Below, one piece after another: positions 7,210 to 15,888 of a stretch of DNA of 53,341 nt (position 1 is its first letter; each line of letters begins with the position of its first letter). The position numbers and the translations under genes were made by a program. Origin of the DNA: Paenibacillus arenosi (lineage in GTDB: Bacteria > Bacillota > Bacilli > Paenibacillales > Paenibacillaceae); contig NZ_JACYTN010000029.1 of assembly GCF_014841135.1 (NCBI RefSeq), positions 1 through 53,341 of the forward strand, read 5' to 3'. The notes under the pieces are model-generated. The model did no database searches, was not told the origin of the DNA, and saw only the letters and a list, made by a program, of their open reading frames with translations.

Positions 7210-8949
7210 ATGCTACTTAAAGGAATCGCAGCAGCATCTGGTTATGCAATCGGACCGGCATTCATTATGGAAGAGCAACATACTGAGATTGAACGTCGTG
7301 AATTGCCTGCTGGTGAAGTAGAAGCAGAAGCAGCCCGCCTACAGGCGGCGGTACAGCAAGCGATGGCAGAGCTGGAACAGATCAAAGAAAAAACAGCAGC
7401 TAAGCTTGGTGAACATGAGGCAGAAATTTTTGCAACACATATCCTCGTTCTTCAGGACGAAGAGTTTATCGGTCAAGCGGTACAAAAAGTGCGTGACGAG
7501 TCTGTTAATGCAGAATTTGCAATGTCAGAAGTAACGCAAATGCTTGTTGATATTTTCTCCAGTATGGACAGTGAGTATATGCGTGAGCGTGCAGCGGACT
7601 TCCGTGACGTGAGCAAGCGTGTATTGACTGCTTTATCTGGCCAATCAGGCACATCTTTAAATGATTTCGAAGAGGCAGTTGTACTGTTCGCACATGATTT
7701 GACTCCTTCGGATACAGCTCAGCTTGATCGCAGCAAAGTAGCTGGATTTGCAACGAACATCGGAGGCCGTACATCGCACTCTGCAATTATGGCACGTTCT
7801 ATGGAAATCCCAGCTGTCGTTGGTACGCAAAATGGCTCTGAAGCTGTAAAAACGGGAGACATCGTCATTTTGGACGGTTCAAGCGGAATTATTTTGGTTA
7901 ATCCTGATGAGGATACAATCAAGACTTACGAAGAGAAGCAAGCGAAGTACATGAAACGTCAAGAAGCGATGAAGCTGTACAAAGACAAACCATCTATTAC
8001 AGCTGACGGACATGAGGTCGAACTCGTTTCTAACATCGGTAACCCGCAAGACGCACTCGGTGCCCGTAACAACGGAGCTGAAGGTGTAGGTCTGTATCGT
8101 ACGGAATTCCTTTACATGGGACGTGACAACTTCCCATCTGAAGAAGAACAGTTCAACTCTTATGTAGCAGTGTGCGAGACATTGGGTGCTGAAAAGCCTG
8201 TTGTTATCCGTACGCTTGATATCGGCGGAGATAAGGAGCTTCCATATTTGGAACTTCCTAAGGAAATGAACCCGTTCTTGGGTTACCGTGCTATTCGTCT
8301 TTGCTTGGATCGTAAAGATCTGTTCAAGACACAGCTTCGTGCTATTTTGCGTGCAAGCGCTCATGGTAACGTTAAGTTGATGTATCCGATGATTTCTTCC
8401 ATTGTAGAACTTCGTGCAGCTAACGAATTGTTGGCCGAAACAAAAGCGGAATTGGATGCAGAGGGTATTGCATACAATAAGGAAATGGAAGTCGGAATGA
8501 TGATCGAAGTTCCAGCTGCAGCGATTATCGCTGATCAGTTGGCAAAAGAAGTAGACTTCTTCTCGATCGGAACAAACGACTTGGTGCAGTATACGATGGC
8601 GGCTGACCGCATGAACGAGAACGTATCGCACTTGACACAACCATTTAATCCGGCAGTAATTCGTTTAATTAAAATGGTTATTGATGCAGCGCACAAAGAA
8701 GGCAAATGGGCTGGTATGTGCGGCGAGATGGCTGGTAACTTGAAAGCTGTTCCGCTCTTGCTTGGACTTGGCTTAGACGAGTTCAGTATGAGTGCAAGTT
8801 CTGTACTTTCCGTTCGCGTATTGCTGAGCCGCTTGAATCGTGAAGAGATGAAGCAATTGGCTGAAGAAGCGTTGAACTTGGAAACAGCAGAAGAAATTCA
8901 ATACTTGATTGTTGACCGTGTACCTGCGATTCAGGAACTTACGATCTAG
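7210..8949 (+). CDS. ptsI: PTS enzyme I (phosphoenolpyruvate-protein phosphotransferase)
   Basis: Takes phosphate from PEP and transfers it to HPr, the entry step of the PTS. The active-site histidine is H190 in GGRTSHSAIMARS; the C-terminal PEP-binding barrel shows GVGLYRTEFLYMGR, EVGMMIEVPAA, FFSIGTNDLVQYTMA and the catalytic GMCGEMAG. Length (579 residues) is typical. It starts 56 bp after ptsH behind AAAGGAGTGGAG and is followed by a terminator at 8961-9004. Long open frames on the opposite strand (for example 7879-8640) are treated as shadows of its codon bias. Confidence 0.96.
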   Translation: MLLKGIAAASGYAIGPAFIMEEQHTEIERRELPAGEVEAEAARLQAAVQQAMAELEQIKEKTAAKLGEHEAEIFATHILVLQDEEFIGQAVQKVRDESVNAEFAMSEVTQMLVDIFSSMDSEYMRERAADFRDVSKRVLTALSGQSGTSLNDFEEAVVLFAHDLTPSDTAQLDRSKVAGFATNIGGRTSHSAIMARSMEIPAVVGTQNGSEAVKTGDIVILDGSSGIILVNPDEDTIKTYEEKQAKYMKRQEAMKLYKDKPSITADGHEVELVSNIGNPQDALGARNNGAEGVGLYRTEFLYMGRDNFPSEEEQFNSYVAVCETLGAEKPVVIRTLDIGGDKELPYLELPKEMNPFLGYRAIRLCLDRKDLFKTQLRAILRASAHGNVKLMYPMISSIVELRAANELLAETKAELDAEGIAYNKEMEVGMMIEVPAAAIIADQLAKEVDFFSIGTNDLVQYTMAADRMNENVSHLTQPFNPAVIRLIKMVIDAAHKEGKWAGMCGEMAGNLKAVPLLLGLGLDEFSMSASSVLSVRVLLSRLNREEMKQLAEEALNLETAEEIQYLIVDRVPAIQELTI

Positions 8950-8960
8950 ACACAACAATG

Positions 8961-9004
8961 CAGGCTAGGGAAGTTTAGAAAGCACTCCTAGTCTGTATTT
9001 TTTT
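8961..9004 (+). terminator. Terminator after ptsI
   Basis: CAGGCTAGGGA pairs with TCCTAGTCTG, followed by TATTTTTTTT. It ends the crr-ptsHI unit and separates it from glcT. Confidence 0.8.
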
Positions 9005-9083
9005 ACATTTATAGTATAATTATGATGTTGTTCTCTAATTTAGTGTAATAGTTGGATAAACGCGATAATATCGCATATCTTCA

Positions 9084-9152
9084 TTGACAATTATCAAGGA
9101 TTCTTCTAATATAATCATTAGATTGACCGCTGTGATGGCGAAAACGTTTTCA
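9084..9152 (+). promoter_or_regulatory. glcT promoter with downstream cre-like site
   Basis: TTGACA (9084-9089), 17 bp, TAATAT (9107-9112) is a good promoter; a TATAAT at 9110-9115 overlaps it. Downstream at 9139-9152, CGAAAACGTTTTCA contains the perfect palindrome GAAAACGTTTTC and matches the CcpA cre consensus except for its first base. A cre between promoter and gene would act as a roadblock, giving catabolite control of glcT. The CcpA link is inferred from the motif. Confidence 0.6.
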
Positions 9153-9176
9153 ATCCGATGAGAGAGGAGTATACCG

Positions 9177-10034
9177 TTGTCCGACGAGCGTCGATTTGAA
9201 ATCATACGCGCATTAAGCAACAATGTCGTGTTGGCGAACGATGTGTTGACGAACAAAGAGACTATTCTCATGGGCAAAGGAATAGGATTCGGGGCTAAGC
9301 CTAATGGATCTATACCCGCTTCAGATGGTCGGATTGAGAAGACGTTTACGCTTGAAAGCCAGCAGCATTTATCCCAATATCAAATGTTACTGAATCAGAT
9401 TGATCCTGATGTCATCACCGTTTCAGAACGCATTATTTCCATGGTATCGGAGGAACTAACGCCGAATCTCAATGAGCATATTCACTTGGCTCTGCCGAGT
9501 CATATTGAGTACGCTTTATATCGTATTCGTCATGAAATAGCGATTGAGAATCCGTTCTTGTGGGAATTGCAGACGCTGAATCCGAAGGAATTCGAAATTG
9601 CCGCACGAGCTGCTGGGATGATTGCCGACAGCTTCGGTGTAGAGGTGCCTGAAGATGAGATCGGTTTCTTAACGATCCATATTCAATCTGCTGCTGCACA
9701 TGTTCCAGTAGGTAATGTTGTACAGTACAATCACCTGCTGAAAGACTTGGTGGCACTTATCGAGCACAGACGAGGTGGGCCGATTCCGAAGGAAAGTGTT
9801 GACTACTTGCGTTTAATTACGCATCTTCGTTTTGCGATTGAGCGTATTAGGCAGGGCGAGCATTCACCGAATCCATTCCGCGATAAGCTGAAGGATATGG
9901 TGCCTCATGAATACTCGGTTGCGAGAGAGGCAGCAGACCTAATGGAGAAGAAGCTCAACAAGTCAGTAACGGATGATGAGACAGCTTACATCGCGATGCA
10001 TTTGTATCGTTTATTCAATAAAGACTTAGATTAA
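9177..10034 (+). CDS. glcT: PtsGHI-type transcription antiterminator GlcT (BglG family)
   Basis: RNA-binding antiterminator controlled by PTS phosphorylation. Residues about 1-60 form the CAT RNA-binding domain (RALSNNVVLANDV, MGKGIGFGAKPNG). Two PRD domains follow, with candidate phosphorylation histidines around H101-H109 (NEHIHLALPSHI) and in FLTIHIQS for PRD1, and in LITHLRFAIERI and AYIAMHLYRLF for PRD2. Length (285 residues) fits. The start codon is TTG at 9177 behind AGAGGAG. It lies between two transcription units that both carry the RAT target, and ptsG follows directly. Confidence 0.92.
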   Translation: MSDERRFEIIRALSNNVVLANDVLTNKETILMGKGIGFGAKPNGSIPASDGRIEKTFTLESQQHLSQYQMLLNQIDPDVITVSERIISMVSEELTPNLNEHIHLALPSHIEYALYRIRHEIAIENPFLWELQTLNPKEFEIAARAAGMIADSFGVEVPEDEIGFLTIHIQSAAAHVPVGNVVQYNHLLKDLVALIEHRRGGPIPKESVDYLRLITHLRFAIERIRQGEHSPNPFRDKLKDMVPHEYSVAREAADLMEKKLNKSVTDDETAYIAMHLYRLFNKDLD

Positions 10035-10047
10035 CCTTATACCATAA

Positions 10048-10138
10048 GCGTGTTACTAGTTCGACTAGGCATGAGCTTGCCATGAGACACATCCTTGATG
10101 TTCAAGGATGCGACTCGTCGCAAGTTCATGCCTTTTTT
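10048..10138 (+). promoter_or_regulatory. GlcT RAT element overlapping a terminator, ptsG leader
   Basis: RAT at 10048-10077 starts only 14 bp after the glcT stop. Its GGCATGAGCTTGC (from 10068) pairs with GCAAG-TTCATGCC, followed by TTTTTT (10133-10138). Inside the terminator loop a second perfect hairpin (CATCCTTGA / TCAAGGATG) is present. With so short a gap, ptsG is either read through from glcT or uses a weak promoter at the glcT 3' end (TTGTAT 10002-10007, TTAGAT 10026-10031). Confidence 0.85.
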
Positions 10139-10250
10139 ACTTGTTCGTTTGCTTAATCATCCTTAGCGGTGATGACAGGCCGGGGTGCAGAGAATATTGC
10201 GCCCGCCTTTTATCCATACTTAATATATCTTTTAAAGGGGGATACCTCTC

Positions 10251-11696
10251 ATGTTAGCCTTTTTGCAAAAAATAGGTCGCGCATTGATGCTTCCTGTGGC
10301 AACGCTTCCAGCGGCAGCAATTCTCATGAGGTTAGGTGCAATTGACTACGTCAACGAATTCAAGTTTGGCGAAACAGTCGGTGGATTTTTCAACAGTTAT
10401 ATCGCACCATTCATGGATGCTGCGGGTGGTACAATCTTTGCGGAGCTACCACTTATCTTTGCAGTCGGTGTAGCTATTGGTTTGGCCGGTGATGCAGTAG
10501 CAGCATTGGCAGCAGTTATCGCACATGCAATTCTTATGAAAGTGTTAGCCATTTCTCCGGGTATTTGGTCGTTCGTAGATGATTCTGTAAAGCTCGATAT
10601 GGGCGTACTCGGTGGTATTTTGTCAGGTTTAGTAGCAGCTGGGTTGTACAAGAAATATCACAACATTAAGCTGCCGGATTGGTTAGGATTCTTTGGTGGT
10701 AAACGTTTTGTTCCGATGGTAACAGCAGCAGCAATCTTGCTTCTCGGTATTCCATTGGGTATGATCTGGGGTCCAGTGCAAGCGCAAATTGATGCGGTTG
10801 GTACTTGGATTACAGGCTTGGGTGCAGTTGGTTCTGGTATGTTCATTACGATTAACCGCTTGCTTATCCCAACAGGTTTGCACCACGTATGGAATAACAT
10901 CCCTTGGTTCCAGCTTGGAACATGGGAAGTAGGCGGCGAAGTATTCCGTGGAGACATTCAGCGCTTCTTCCATGGTGACCCGTCCGCAGGTATGTTCATG
11001 ACAGGGTTCTTCCCGATTATGATGTTCGCACTTCCTGGTGCGGCTTTGGCGATTATTCACACAGCGAAGCCTGAGAAACGCAAAATGGTTTCTTCTATCT
11101 TTATCGGTACGGCATTCGCTTCTTTCCTTACAGGTATTACAGAACCGCTTGAGTTCGCATTTATGTTCGTAGCTCCATTCCTATATGTAATTCACGCGTT
11201 ATTGGCAGGTTTGTCTGGCGCGATCACGTACATGTTGGGGATTAAGCATGGATTCGGCTTCTCGGCAGGATTTATTGACTACGGTTTGAACTTCGGATTG
11301 GCGACGAAACCGTTACTCATTATTCCAATTGGTCTTGCATACTTCGCGGTGTACTACCTCTTGTTCCGCTTCCTTATTGTGAAGATGAACTTGAAGACAC
11401 CTGGACGTGAAGACGATGAAGCTGTTGGTAACTCTGCTGGTTCTACAAATGCAAGCTCCCCGTTGTCTGAAAAGGCACAGAAGGTGCTTAGCATGATCGG
11501 CGGTAAAGACAACATCGTTTCTAACGAAGCATGTATTACTCGTCTTCGCTTGACGTTGAAAGACGACCAAGTAGTAGACGAGGCTGGCTTGAAAGCTCTA
11601 GGTGCAGCAGGCATCATGAAGCTTGGCTCTGGTAATGTACAGATCGTATTCGGTACACAATCTGAGCTTCTGAAGGAAGAGATTAATAAGCTGTAA
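10251..11696 (+). CDS. ptsG: PTS glucose-specific IIBC component
   Basis: Membrane permease that imports and phosphorylates glucose (a close hexose cannot be excluded). Residues about 1-385 are the hydrophobic IIC domain (LPVATLPAAAIL, HHVWNNIPWFQLG, FLTGITEPLEFAFMF, HGFGFSAGFIDY). A polar linker leads to the IIB domain with phosphorylated C428 in NEACITRLRL. The protein stops after IIB, so IIA must come in trans, fitting the crr gene at 6359. AAAGGGGG precedes the ATG. Expression is predicted to need GlcT through the RAT in its leader. Confidence 0.93.
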   Translation: MLAFLQKIGRALMLPVATLPAAAILMRLGAIDYVNEFKFGETVGGFFNSYIAPFMDAAGGTIFAELPLIFAVGVAIGLAGDAVAALAAVIAHAILMKVLAISPGIWSFVDDSVKLDMGVLGGILSGLVAAGLYKKYHNIKLPDWLGFFGGKRFVPMVTAAAILLLGIPLGMIWGPVQAQIDAVGTWITGLGAVGSGMFITINRLLIPTGLHHVWNNIPWFQLGTWEVGGEVFRGDIQRFFHGDPSAGMFMTGFFPIMMFALPGAALAIIHTAKPEKRKMVSSIFIGTAFASFLTGITEPLEFAFMFVAPFLYVIHALLAGLSGAITYMLGIKHGFGFSAGFIDYGLNFGLATKPLLIIPIGLAYFAVYYLLFRFLIVKMNLKTPGREDDEAVGNSAGSTNASSPLSEKAQKVLSMIGGKDNIVSNEACITRLRLTLKDDQVVDEAGLKALGAAGIMKLGSGNVQIVFGTQSELLKEEINKL

Positions 11697-11719
11697 GTTA
11701 GGCTTTAAATAGGAATAGA

Positions 11720-11759
11720 AAATAGCGGTGTAGGAGAAGACTCCTGCACCGCTATTTTT
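11720..11759 (+). terminator. Terminator after ptsG
   Basis: AAATAGCGGTGTAGGAG pairs with CTCCTGCACCGCTATTT (16 of 17 Watson-Crick, the exception a wobble) around an AAGA loop, followed by more T. A very stable intrinsic terminator. Confidence 0.9.
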
Positions 11760-11835
11760 AATTTCGTAGGTTCCAATGCGCTAGCGGTTGCCACAGAGGT
11801 TATTCAACTTAAATTGGCTTGTTTTGAAATGTAAA

Positions 11836-11958
11836 GGGCGTCAGAGAGCTTATTTGTTACTTATAGTGATCTTAATCATAATAAAAGCCCAAATAAGCTC
11901 GCCTACCCGTTACGTTTTTACAATGCGCCATTTCACGAAATTAACCTCTCTGGCGCCC
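11836..11958. repeat. Intergenic nested inverted-repeat element
   Basis: GGGCGTCAGAGAG (11836-11848) pairs with CTCTCTGGCGCCC (11946-11958) at 12 of 13 positions. Overlapping it, GAGCTTATTTG (11846-11856) pairs perfectly with CAAATAAGCTC (11890-11900). A further GAAATG / CGCCATTTC relation lies at its edges. No reading frame with a ribosome binding site is present. It lies between the ptsG terminator and the end of hemL and looks like a non-coding repeat element. Confidence 0.45.
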
Positions 11959-12143
11959 ATTAGAAAAAGATCTCAGGTTGTCTCGCGGCGTATTACAGAC
12001 TGAAGACTGTAAGCTGTATACTGAAAATTGAGGGCTTAACGTTGAATCACATCCGAGTCCTAACTGTTTATAAATCGATTAATTACAGGTGTGCGCTGAA
12101 GCAAATTATTAATCTTTCATGTCTAATCGACAATAATCGACAG

Positions 12144-12188
12144 CACCCCGTAAATGAACACTTTGATTAAAGCTTCATCTACGGGGTG
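12144..12188 (-). terminator. Long hairpin downstream of hemL
   Basis: CACCCCGTA (12144-12152) and TACGGGGTG (12180-12188) enclose further paired segments (ATGAA/TTCAT, CTTT/AAAG), making one long stem 30 bp past the hemL stop. No T-run follows on either strand, so termination is plausible but not certain. Confidence 0.45.
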
Positions 12189-12217
12189 TTCGGGCTATTG
12201 ATGTTTATTTAGTATCG

Positions 12218-13537
12218 CTATTTCGTCATCCTACGGAAGCTCTCATGCGCAGCTTCAATCGTACGATCAATGTCCGTTTCTGTATGCTCTGTCGTTAGGA
12301 ACCACGCTTCATACTTCGATGGAGCAAGGTAGAAGCCTTGATCGAGCATATGACGGAAGAACGCTGCGAACGCTTCTGTATCCGTGTCCTGCGCTTCTTC
12401 ATAATTCGTGACTGGATGATCGCAGAAATGAGTGGAGAATGCACCGCTAATGCGATTAATCGTCAACGGAACCCCATAACGCTTCGCACCTTCCTCGATG
12501 CCAGCCGTCAAGCGAATCGCGAGTTCCTCCATGCGGGGATATACGCCTTCGCCTTGCAGCACTTCCAAGCAAGCGATACCTGCTGAAATGGAGGCTGGGT
12601 TACCCGCCATCGTTCCTGCTTGATAAGCAGGGCCTAGTGGAGCGACTTGCTCCATAACATGCTTGCGTCCGCCATAGGCGCCGATTGGTAATCCGCCTCC
12701 GATGACTTTGCCCAGTGCCGTCAGGTCAGGCTCGATAGCAGCCTGATTCGGGAAGGCACGGAATGTTTGCGTGGAGCCGTAGTGGAAGCGGAATGCACTA
12801 ATCACTTCATCATAGATAACGAGCGAGCCATTGGCGCGTGTCATCTCGCATAGCCCTTCAAGGAAGCCTTCTGCTGGCATAACCATACCGAAGTTACCTA
12901 CGATTGGTTCAACCATTACAGCGGCGATATCGTCGCCCCAACGCTCTAGAGCAAGCTTTAAGCTGTCTAAGTCATTGAATGGCACGGTAATAACCTCTTG
13001 CGCGATGCTTGCAGGGATACCTGCACTGTCGGGGATGCCGAGTGTGGATGGGCCAGAACCTGCAGCGACAAGTACAAGGTCAGAGTGGCCGTGATAACAG
13101 CCGGCAAACTTAATAATTTTATTACGTTTCGTATAGGCACGAGCTACACGGATAGTAGTCATAACCGCTTCAGTACCTGAGTTGACGAAGCGCACTTTAT
13201 CCATAGATGGGATCGCTTCTTTCAACATGCGAGCAAGCTGAATCTCCAGCTCCGTAGGTGCGCCATACAACGTACCGTTTTGTGCAGCACGGGTGATAGC
13301 TTCCGTTACATGGGGATGAGCATGTCCGGTTATAATAGGGCCGTATGCGGCAAGATAATCCACGTATTGATTGCCGTCTACATCCCAGAAATAAGCACCT
13401 TGAGCGCGCTTCATAAATACAGGTGCTCCGCCGCCTACGGCTTTGAATGAGCGAGAAGGGCTGTTTACACCGCCTACGATATGCTGTAATGCTTCTTCAT
13501 ATAGCTCAGACGAACGAGTTCTATTTTGGTGAGTCAT
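12218..13537 (-). CDS. hemL: Glutamate-1-semialdehyde 2,1-aminomutase
   Basis: PLP enzyme converting glutamate-1-semialdehyde to 5-aminolevulinate for tetrapyrrole synthesis. Motifs in order: [52 protein letters not shown] and the PLP lysine in [26 protein letters not shown] follows. The chosen start gives 439 residues, normal for the family: AAGGAGATGA stands before an ATG at 13537, while an upstream in-frame ATG at 13573 lacks a site. Bacilli can have two such genes (hemL and gsaB); which paralogue this is cannot be told. No other heme genes are nearby. Confidence 0.9.
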   Translation of the reverse strand: MTHQNRTRSSELYEEALQHIVGGVNSPSRSFKAVGGGAPVFMKRAQGAYFWDVDGNQYVDYLAAYGPIITGHAHPHVTEAITRAAQNGTLYGAPTELEIQLARMLKEAIPSMDKVRFVNSGTEAVMTTIRVARAYTKRNKIIKFAGCYHGHSDLVLVAAGSGPSTLGIPDSAGIPASIAQEVITVPFNDLDSLKLALERWGDDIAAVMVEPIVGNFGMVMPAEGFLEGLCEMTRANGSLVIYDEVISAFRFHYGSTQTFRAFPNQAAIEPDLTALGKVIGGGLPIGAYGGRKHVMEQVAPLGPAYQAGTMAGNPASISAGIACLEVLQGEGVYPRMEELAIRLTAGIEEGAKRYGVPLTINRISGAFSTHFCDHPVTNYEEAQDTDTEAFAAFFRHMLDQGFYLAPSKYEAWFLTTEHTETDIDRTIEAAHESFRRMTK

Positions 13538-13639
13538 GTATATCATCTCCTTGTTTGTCATAGTGGTGTTCATTTGTAAAATGTCGTTCTCTCTGACAAC
13601 TTGAACTCATATGGAATTTCATGTGAAGACACTTTGATG

Positions 13640-14653
13640 CTAACGGGTTTCGCTTGTTTCTGCTCTCGCCTTTGTATTCGATTCTGATTCGGACGTAGTC
13701 GAACCTTCGAGAATGTGCTGCACATAGGTAGGTACGTCATAACCTTGCCGCAGATCGATGACAGAGCTTGAACCAATCATTCTGTCGTATATCATATCTT
13801 GTCCAGGAACTTGATGTGTGGTTCCTACCTTCATATCAAGTGCTAATGACCCAAGCTTCAGCATATCGCTAACCTCTAAGTTCGTGTCCATGTAAGGTGA
13901 GATACTTTCGATAAGCTGGGGCAGCTTCATGATCGACCATACAGACTTCATCTTATTTGCGACGGCAACCATGAGATCACGTTGTCGCTGTGTTCGGGAA
14001 AAGTCAGACATCGCATCATGCCGGAAACGGACATATTGCAGTGCGCTTTTGCCATCAAGGGTTTGTAATCCCTTTTTGAGATTGATATCATACTCGGGCC
14101 CATCTGCTCTGCTTCGATATTTCATATCTTTCTCTACGTTGAATTCAATGCCACCGAGCTCATCAATGAGCGAGATGAAGCCTTGAAAATCGGTATAAAT
14201 ATAGTATTGGATATGTAGTCCTGTATAATCACCTATCGCTTTCATGGCTAATTCTGGTCCACCTAATGCAAGTGCCGCATTGGCTCGATTGTCGCCATGT
14301 CCGGGAATCGGAATGTACGTATCCCGCAGCAAGGATAGTAGTGTCGCTTGCTTGGTAATCGGATCAATGGAAGCAATAAGCATCGTATCTGACCGAGGGA
14401 CTTCACCTGTATCTATACCGCGGGAGTCAGCTCCAAGCAGCAGAATGTTGACTCGTTCTGTGCCTTCCCATTTTGGGGGCTCATAGGTTGGCTGAGCAGG
14501 ATCTTTAGGTTTAGGCAGCAAGCTGCTGTCAGGAGGTTTGTGTAAACCATCCAAGCTGCGATAGAGCGACAATGTGTACAGGCTGGCAGTTGCAAGGATG
14601 ATAATGAGTACCCCGAGCAGGATCCATTTCCACTTTTGTTTCAACCATGTCAT
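13640..14653 (-). CDS. LytR-CpsA-Psr (LCP) family cell-wall ligase
   Basis: Membrane-anchored LCP protein, a family that attaches anionic glycopolymers to peptidoglycan from undecaprenyl-linked donors. A single N-terminal membrane helix (about residues 10-30, WILLGVLIIILATASLY) is followed by a proline-rich linker and the LCP domain: ILLLGADSRG, RSDTMLIASID, LSLLRDTYIPIPG, ANAALALGG and LQYVRFRHD, with the arginines and aspartates expected for pyrophosphate binding. The C-terminus is a serine- and threonine-rich tail. It reads toward hemL with a 102-bp gap, so the two may share a transcript. Confidence 0.88.
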   Translation of the reverse strand: MTWLKQKWKWILLGVLIIILATASLYTLSLYRSLDGLHKPPDSSLLPKPKDPAQPTYEPPKWEGTERVNILLLGADSRGIDTGEVPRSDTMLIASIDPITKQATLLSLLRDTYIPIPGHGDNRANAALALGGPELAMKAIGDYTGLHIQYYIYTDFQGFISLIDELGGIEFNVEKDMKYRSRADGPEYDINLKKGLQTLDGKSALQYVRFRHDAMSDFSRTQRQRDLMVAVANKMKSVWSIMKLPQLIESISPYMDTNLEVSDMLKLGSLALDMKVGTTHQVPGQDMIYDRMIGSSSVIDLRQGYDVPTYVQHILEGSTTSESESNTKARAETSETR

Positions 14654-14716
14654 TTCATTTCTTCCTTTCTGCGATCGGAGAAAGAGAGCCTATTCATGGT
14701 GAATTCCGATATGGAG

Positions 14717-14766
14717 TTGTGTCTGTTGCTTTTTATCATTATAGGTCGAATTCAGGGCCTTATCAA
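14717..14766. promoter_or_regulatory. Overlapping divergent promoters of the LCP and ABC exporter genes
   Basis: Minus strand: TTGATA (14766-14761), 17 bp, TATAAT (14743-14738), a near-consensus promoter for the LCP gene. Plus strand: TTGTGT (14717-14722), 17 bp, TATAGG (14740-14745) for the exporter operon. The two -10 boxes occupy the same DNA, so RNA polymerase could use only one direction at a time. Confidence 0.6.
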
Positions 14767-14861
14767 TGAATGTACTCACAGCTGAAGCATCATGTCTTCC
14801 CTGACAAGCCCAGTTGCGTTACACTGTTAAAGGTTAAGCAGAAAGGTGGTTGTTTCAACGA

Positions 14862-15887
14862 ATGAATGCAATCGAAGTAAACAAACTGCGCAAGACATTC
14901 AAAGTGCAGCGCAATCGAGAAGGCTTGAAGGGTGCGATGCTGGACCTGTTCAAGCGTGAATATAACGAAGTTATGGCTGTAAAGGATATTTCTTTCACCA
15001 TCCCTCAAGGTGAAATCTGTGGATACATTGGCGAGAATGGTGCTGGTAAGTCAACGACAATTAAAATGCTAACAGGCATTCTCGTACCTACTTCGGGTCA
15101 TTTGAAGGTAGGCGGCTATGTGCCTTATGCAGAGCGTGAGAAGTTCGTTCAGCATATCGGTGTCGTGTTTGGACAGCGGAGTCAGCTGTGGTGGGATATC
15201 GGTGTCATTGAGTCGTTCCGCTTGCTCCGTAAAGTGTACCGAGTAGGGGAACAGGACTTCAAGCACCGCTTGGATGAGTTGGTGGAGCGTCTTGAGCTGC
15301 AGGATTTGCTCAATCGTCCTGTACGAAAATTAAGCTTAGGGCAGAGAATGCGCTGTGAGCTAGTTGCATCTTTGCTCCATCGACCGTCGATTCTATTTTT
15401 AGATGAACCTACAATCGGCCTCGATATCGTCGTGAAATCAGAAATTCGCGAATTCCTGCTGCAACTGAATAAGGAGCATGGTACGACGATTCTATTGACG
15501 ACACATGACTTGCAAGATATCGAAGCGTTATGTTCGCGCGTTGTCATGCTGGATGACGGAAACATCATTTATGATGGAAGCCTTGATCATTTGAAAATGA
15601 CATGGGGAAAAGGTCGGGAAGTGAAATTCCAATTCGCAGAACAAGTATCCAAAGAGAAGCTCAGCATCCTGACAGCGGGTCTTCCGGTTGTATTGGAAGT
15701 GCAGTCTGAATATGAAGCCAGTGTTATTGTGCCACAGGATGCGAACGTTTCCGATGTGATCGCGCGGGTGGCGAGTGGGGTTTCGATTTCTGACTTGAGC
15801 ATCGAAGAGACGAACACGGACGATATCGTACGTGAGATTTATCGTACAGGCAATGCGGAGCAGCCAACTAAGCAAGGGGTATCGTAA
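14862..15887 (+). CDS. ABC-2 exporter ATP-binding protein
   Basis: Cytoplasmic ATPase of a multidrug/natural-product type ABC-2 exporter. Walker A GENGAGKST, signature LSLGQRMRCE (a variant with LSLGQ), Walker B ILFLDEPTIGLD and the H-loop TTHDLQ are all present; a C-terminal regulatory segment of about 100 residues follows. It resembles the COG4586 group, which occurs with two dissimilar permeases as here. ATG 14862 was chosen over an upstream TTG (14850) because AAAGGTGG at 14842-14849 directly abuts the TTG. The stop is one base before the next start codon. Confidence 0.87.
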   Translation: MNAIEVNKLRKTFKVQRNREGLKGAMLDLFKREYNEVMAVKDISFTIPQGEICGYIGENGAGKSTTIKMLTGILVPTSGHLKVGGYVPYAEREKFVQHIGVVFGQRSQLWWDIGVIESFRLLRKVYRVGEQDFKHRLDELVERLELQDLLNRPVRKLSLGQRMRCELVASLLHRPSILFLDEPTIGLDIVVKSEIREFLLQLNKEHGTTILLTTHDLQDIEALCSRVVMLDDGNIIYDGSLDHLKMTWGKGREVKFQFAEQVSKEKLSILTAGLPVVLEVQSEYEASVIVPQDANVSDVIARVASGVSISDLSIEETNTDDIVREIYRTGNAEQPTKQGVS

Positions 15888-15888
15888 C

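Noticed and set aside
7879..8640. 253-codon open frame on the minus strand across ptsI
   Set aside because: Same reasoning: shadow of a highly biased, highly conserved gene.
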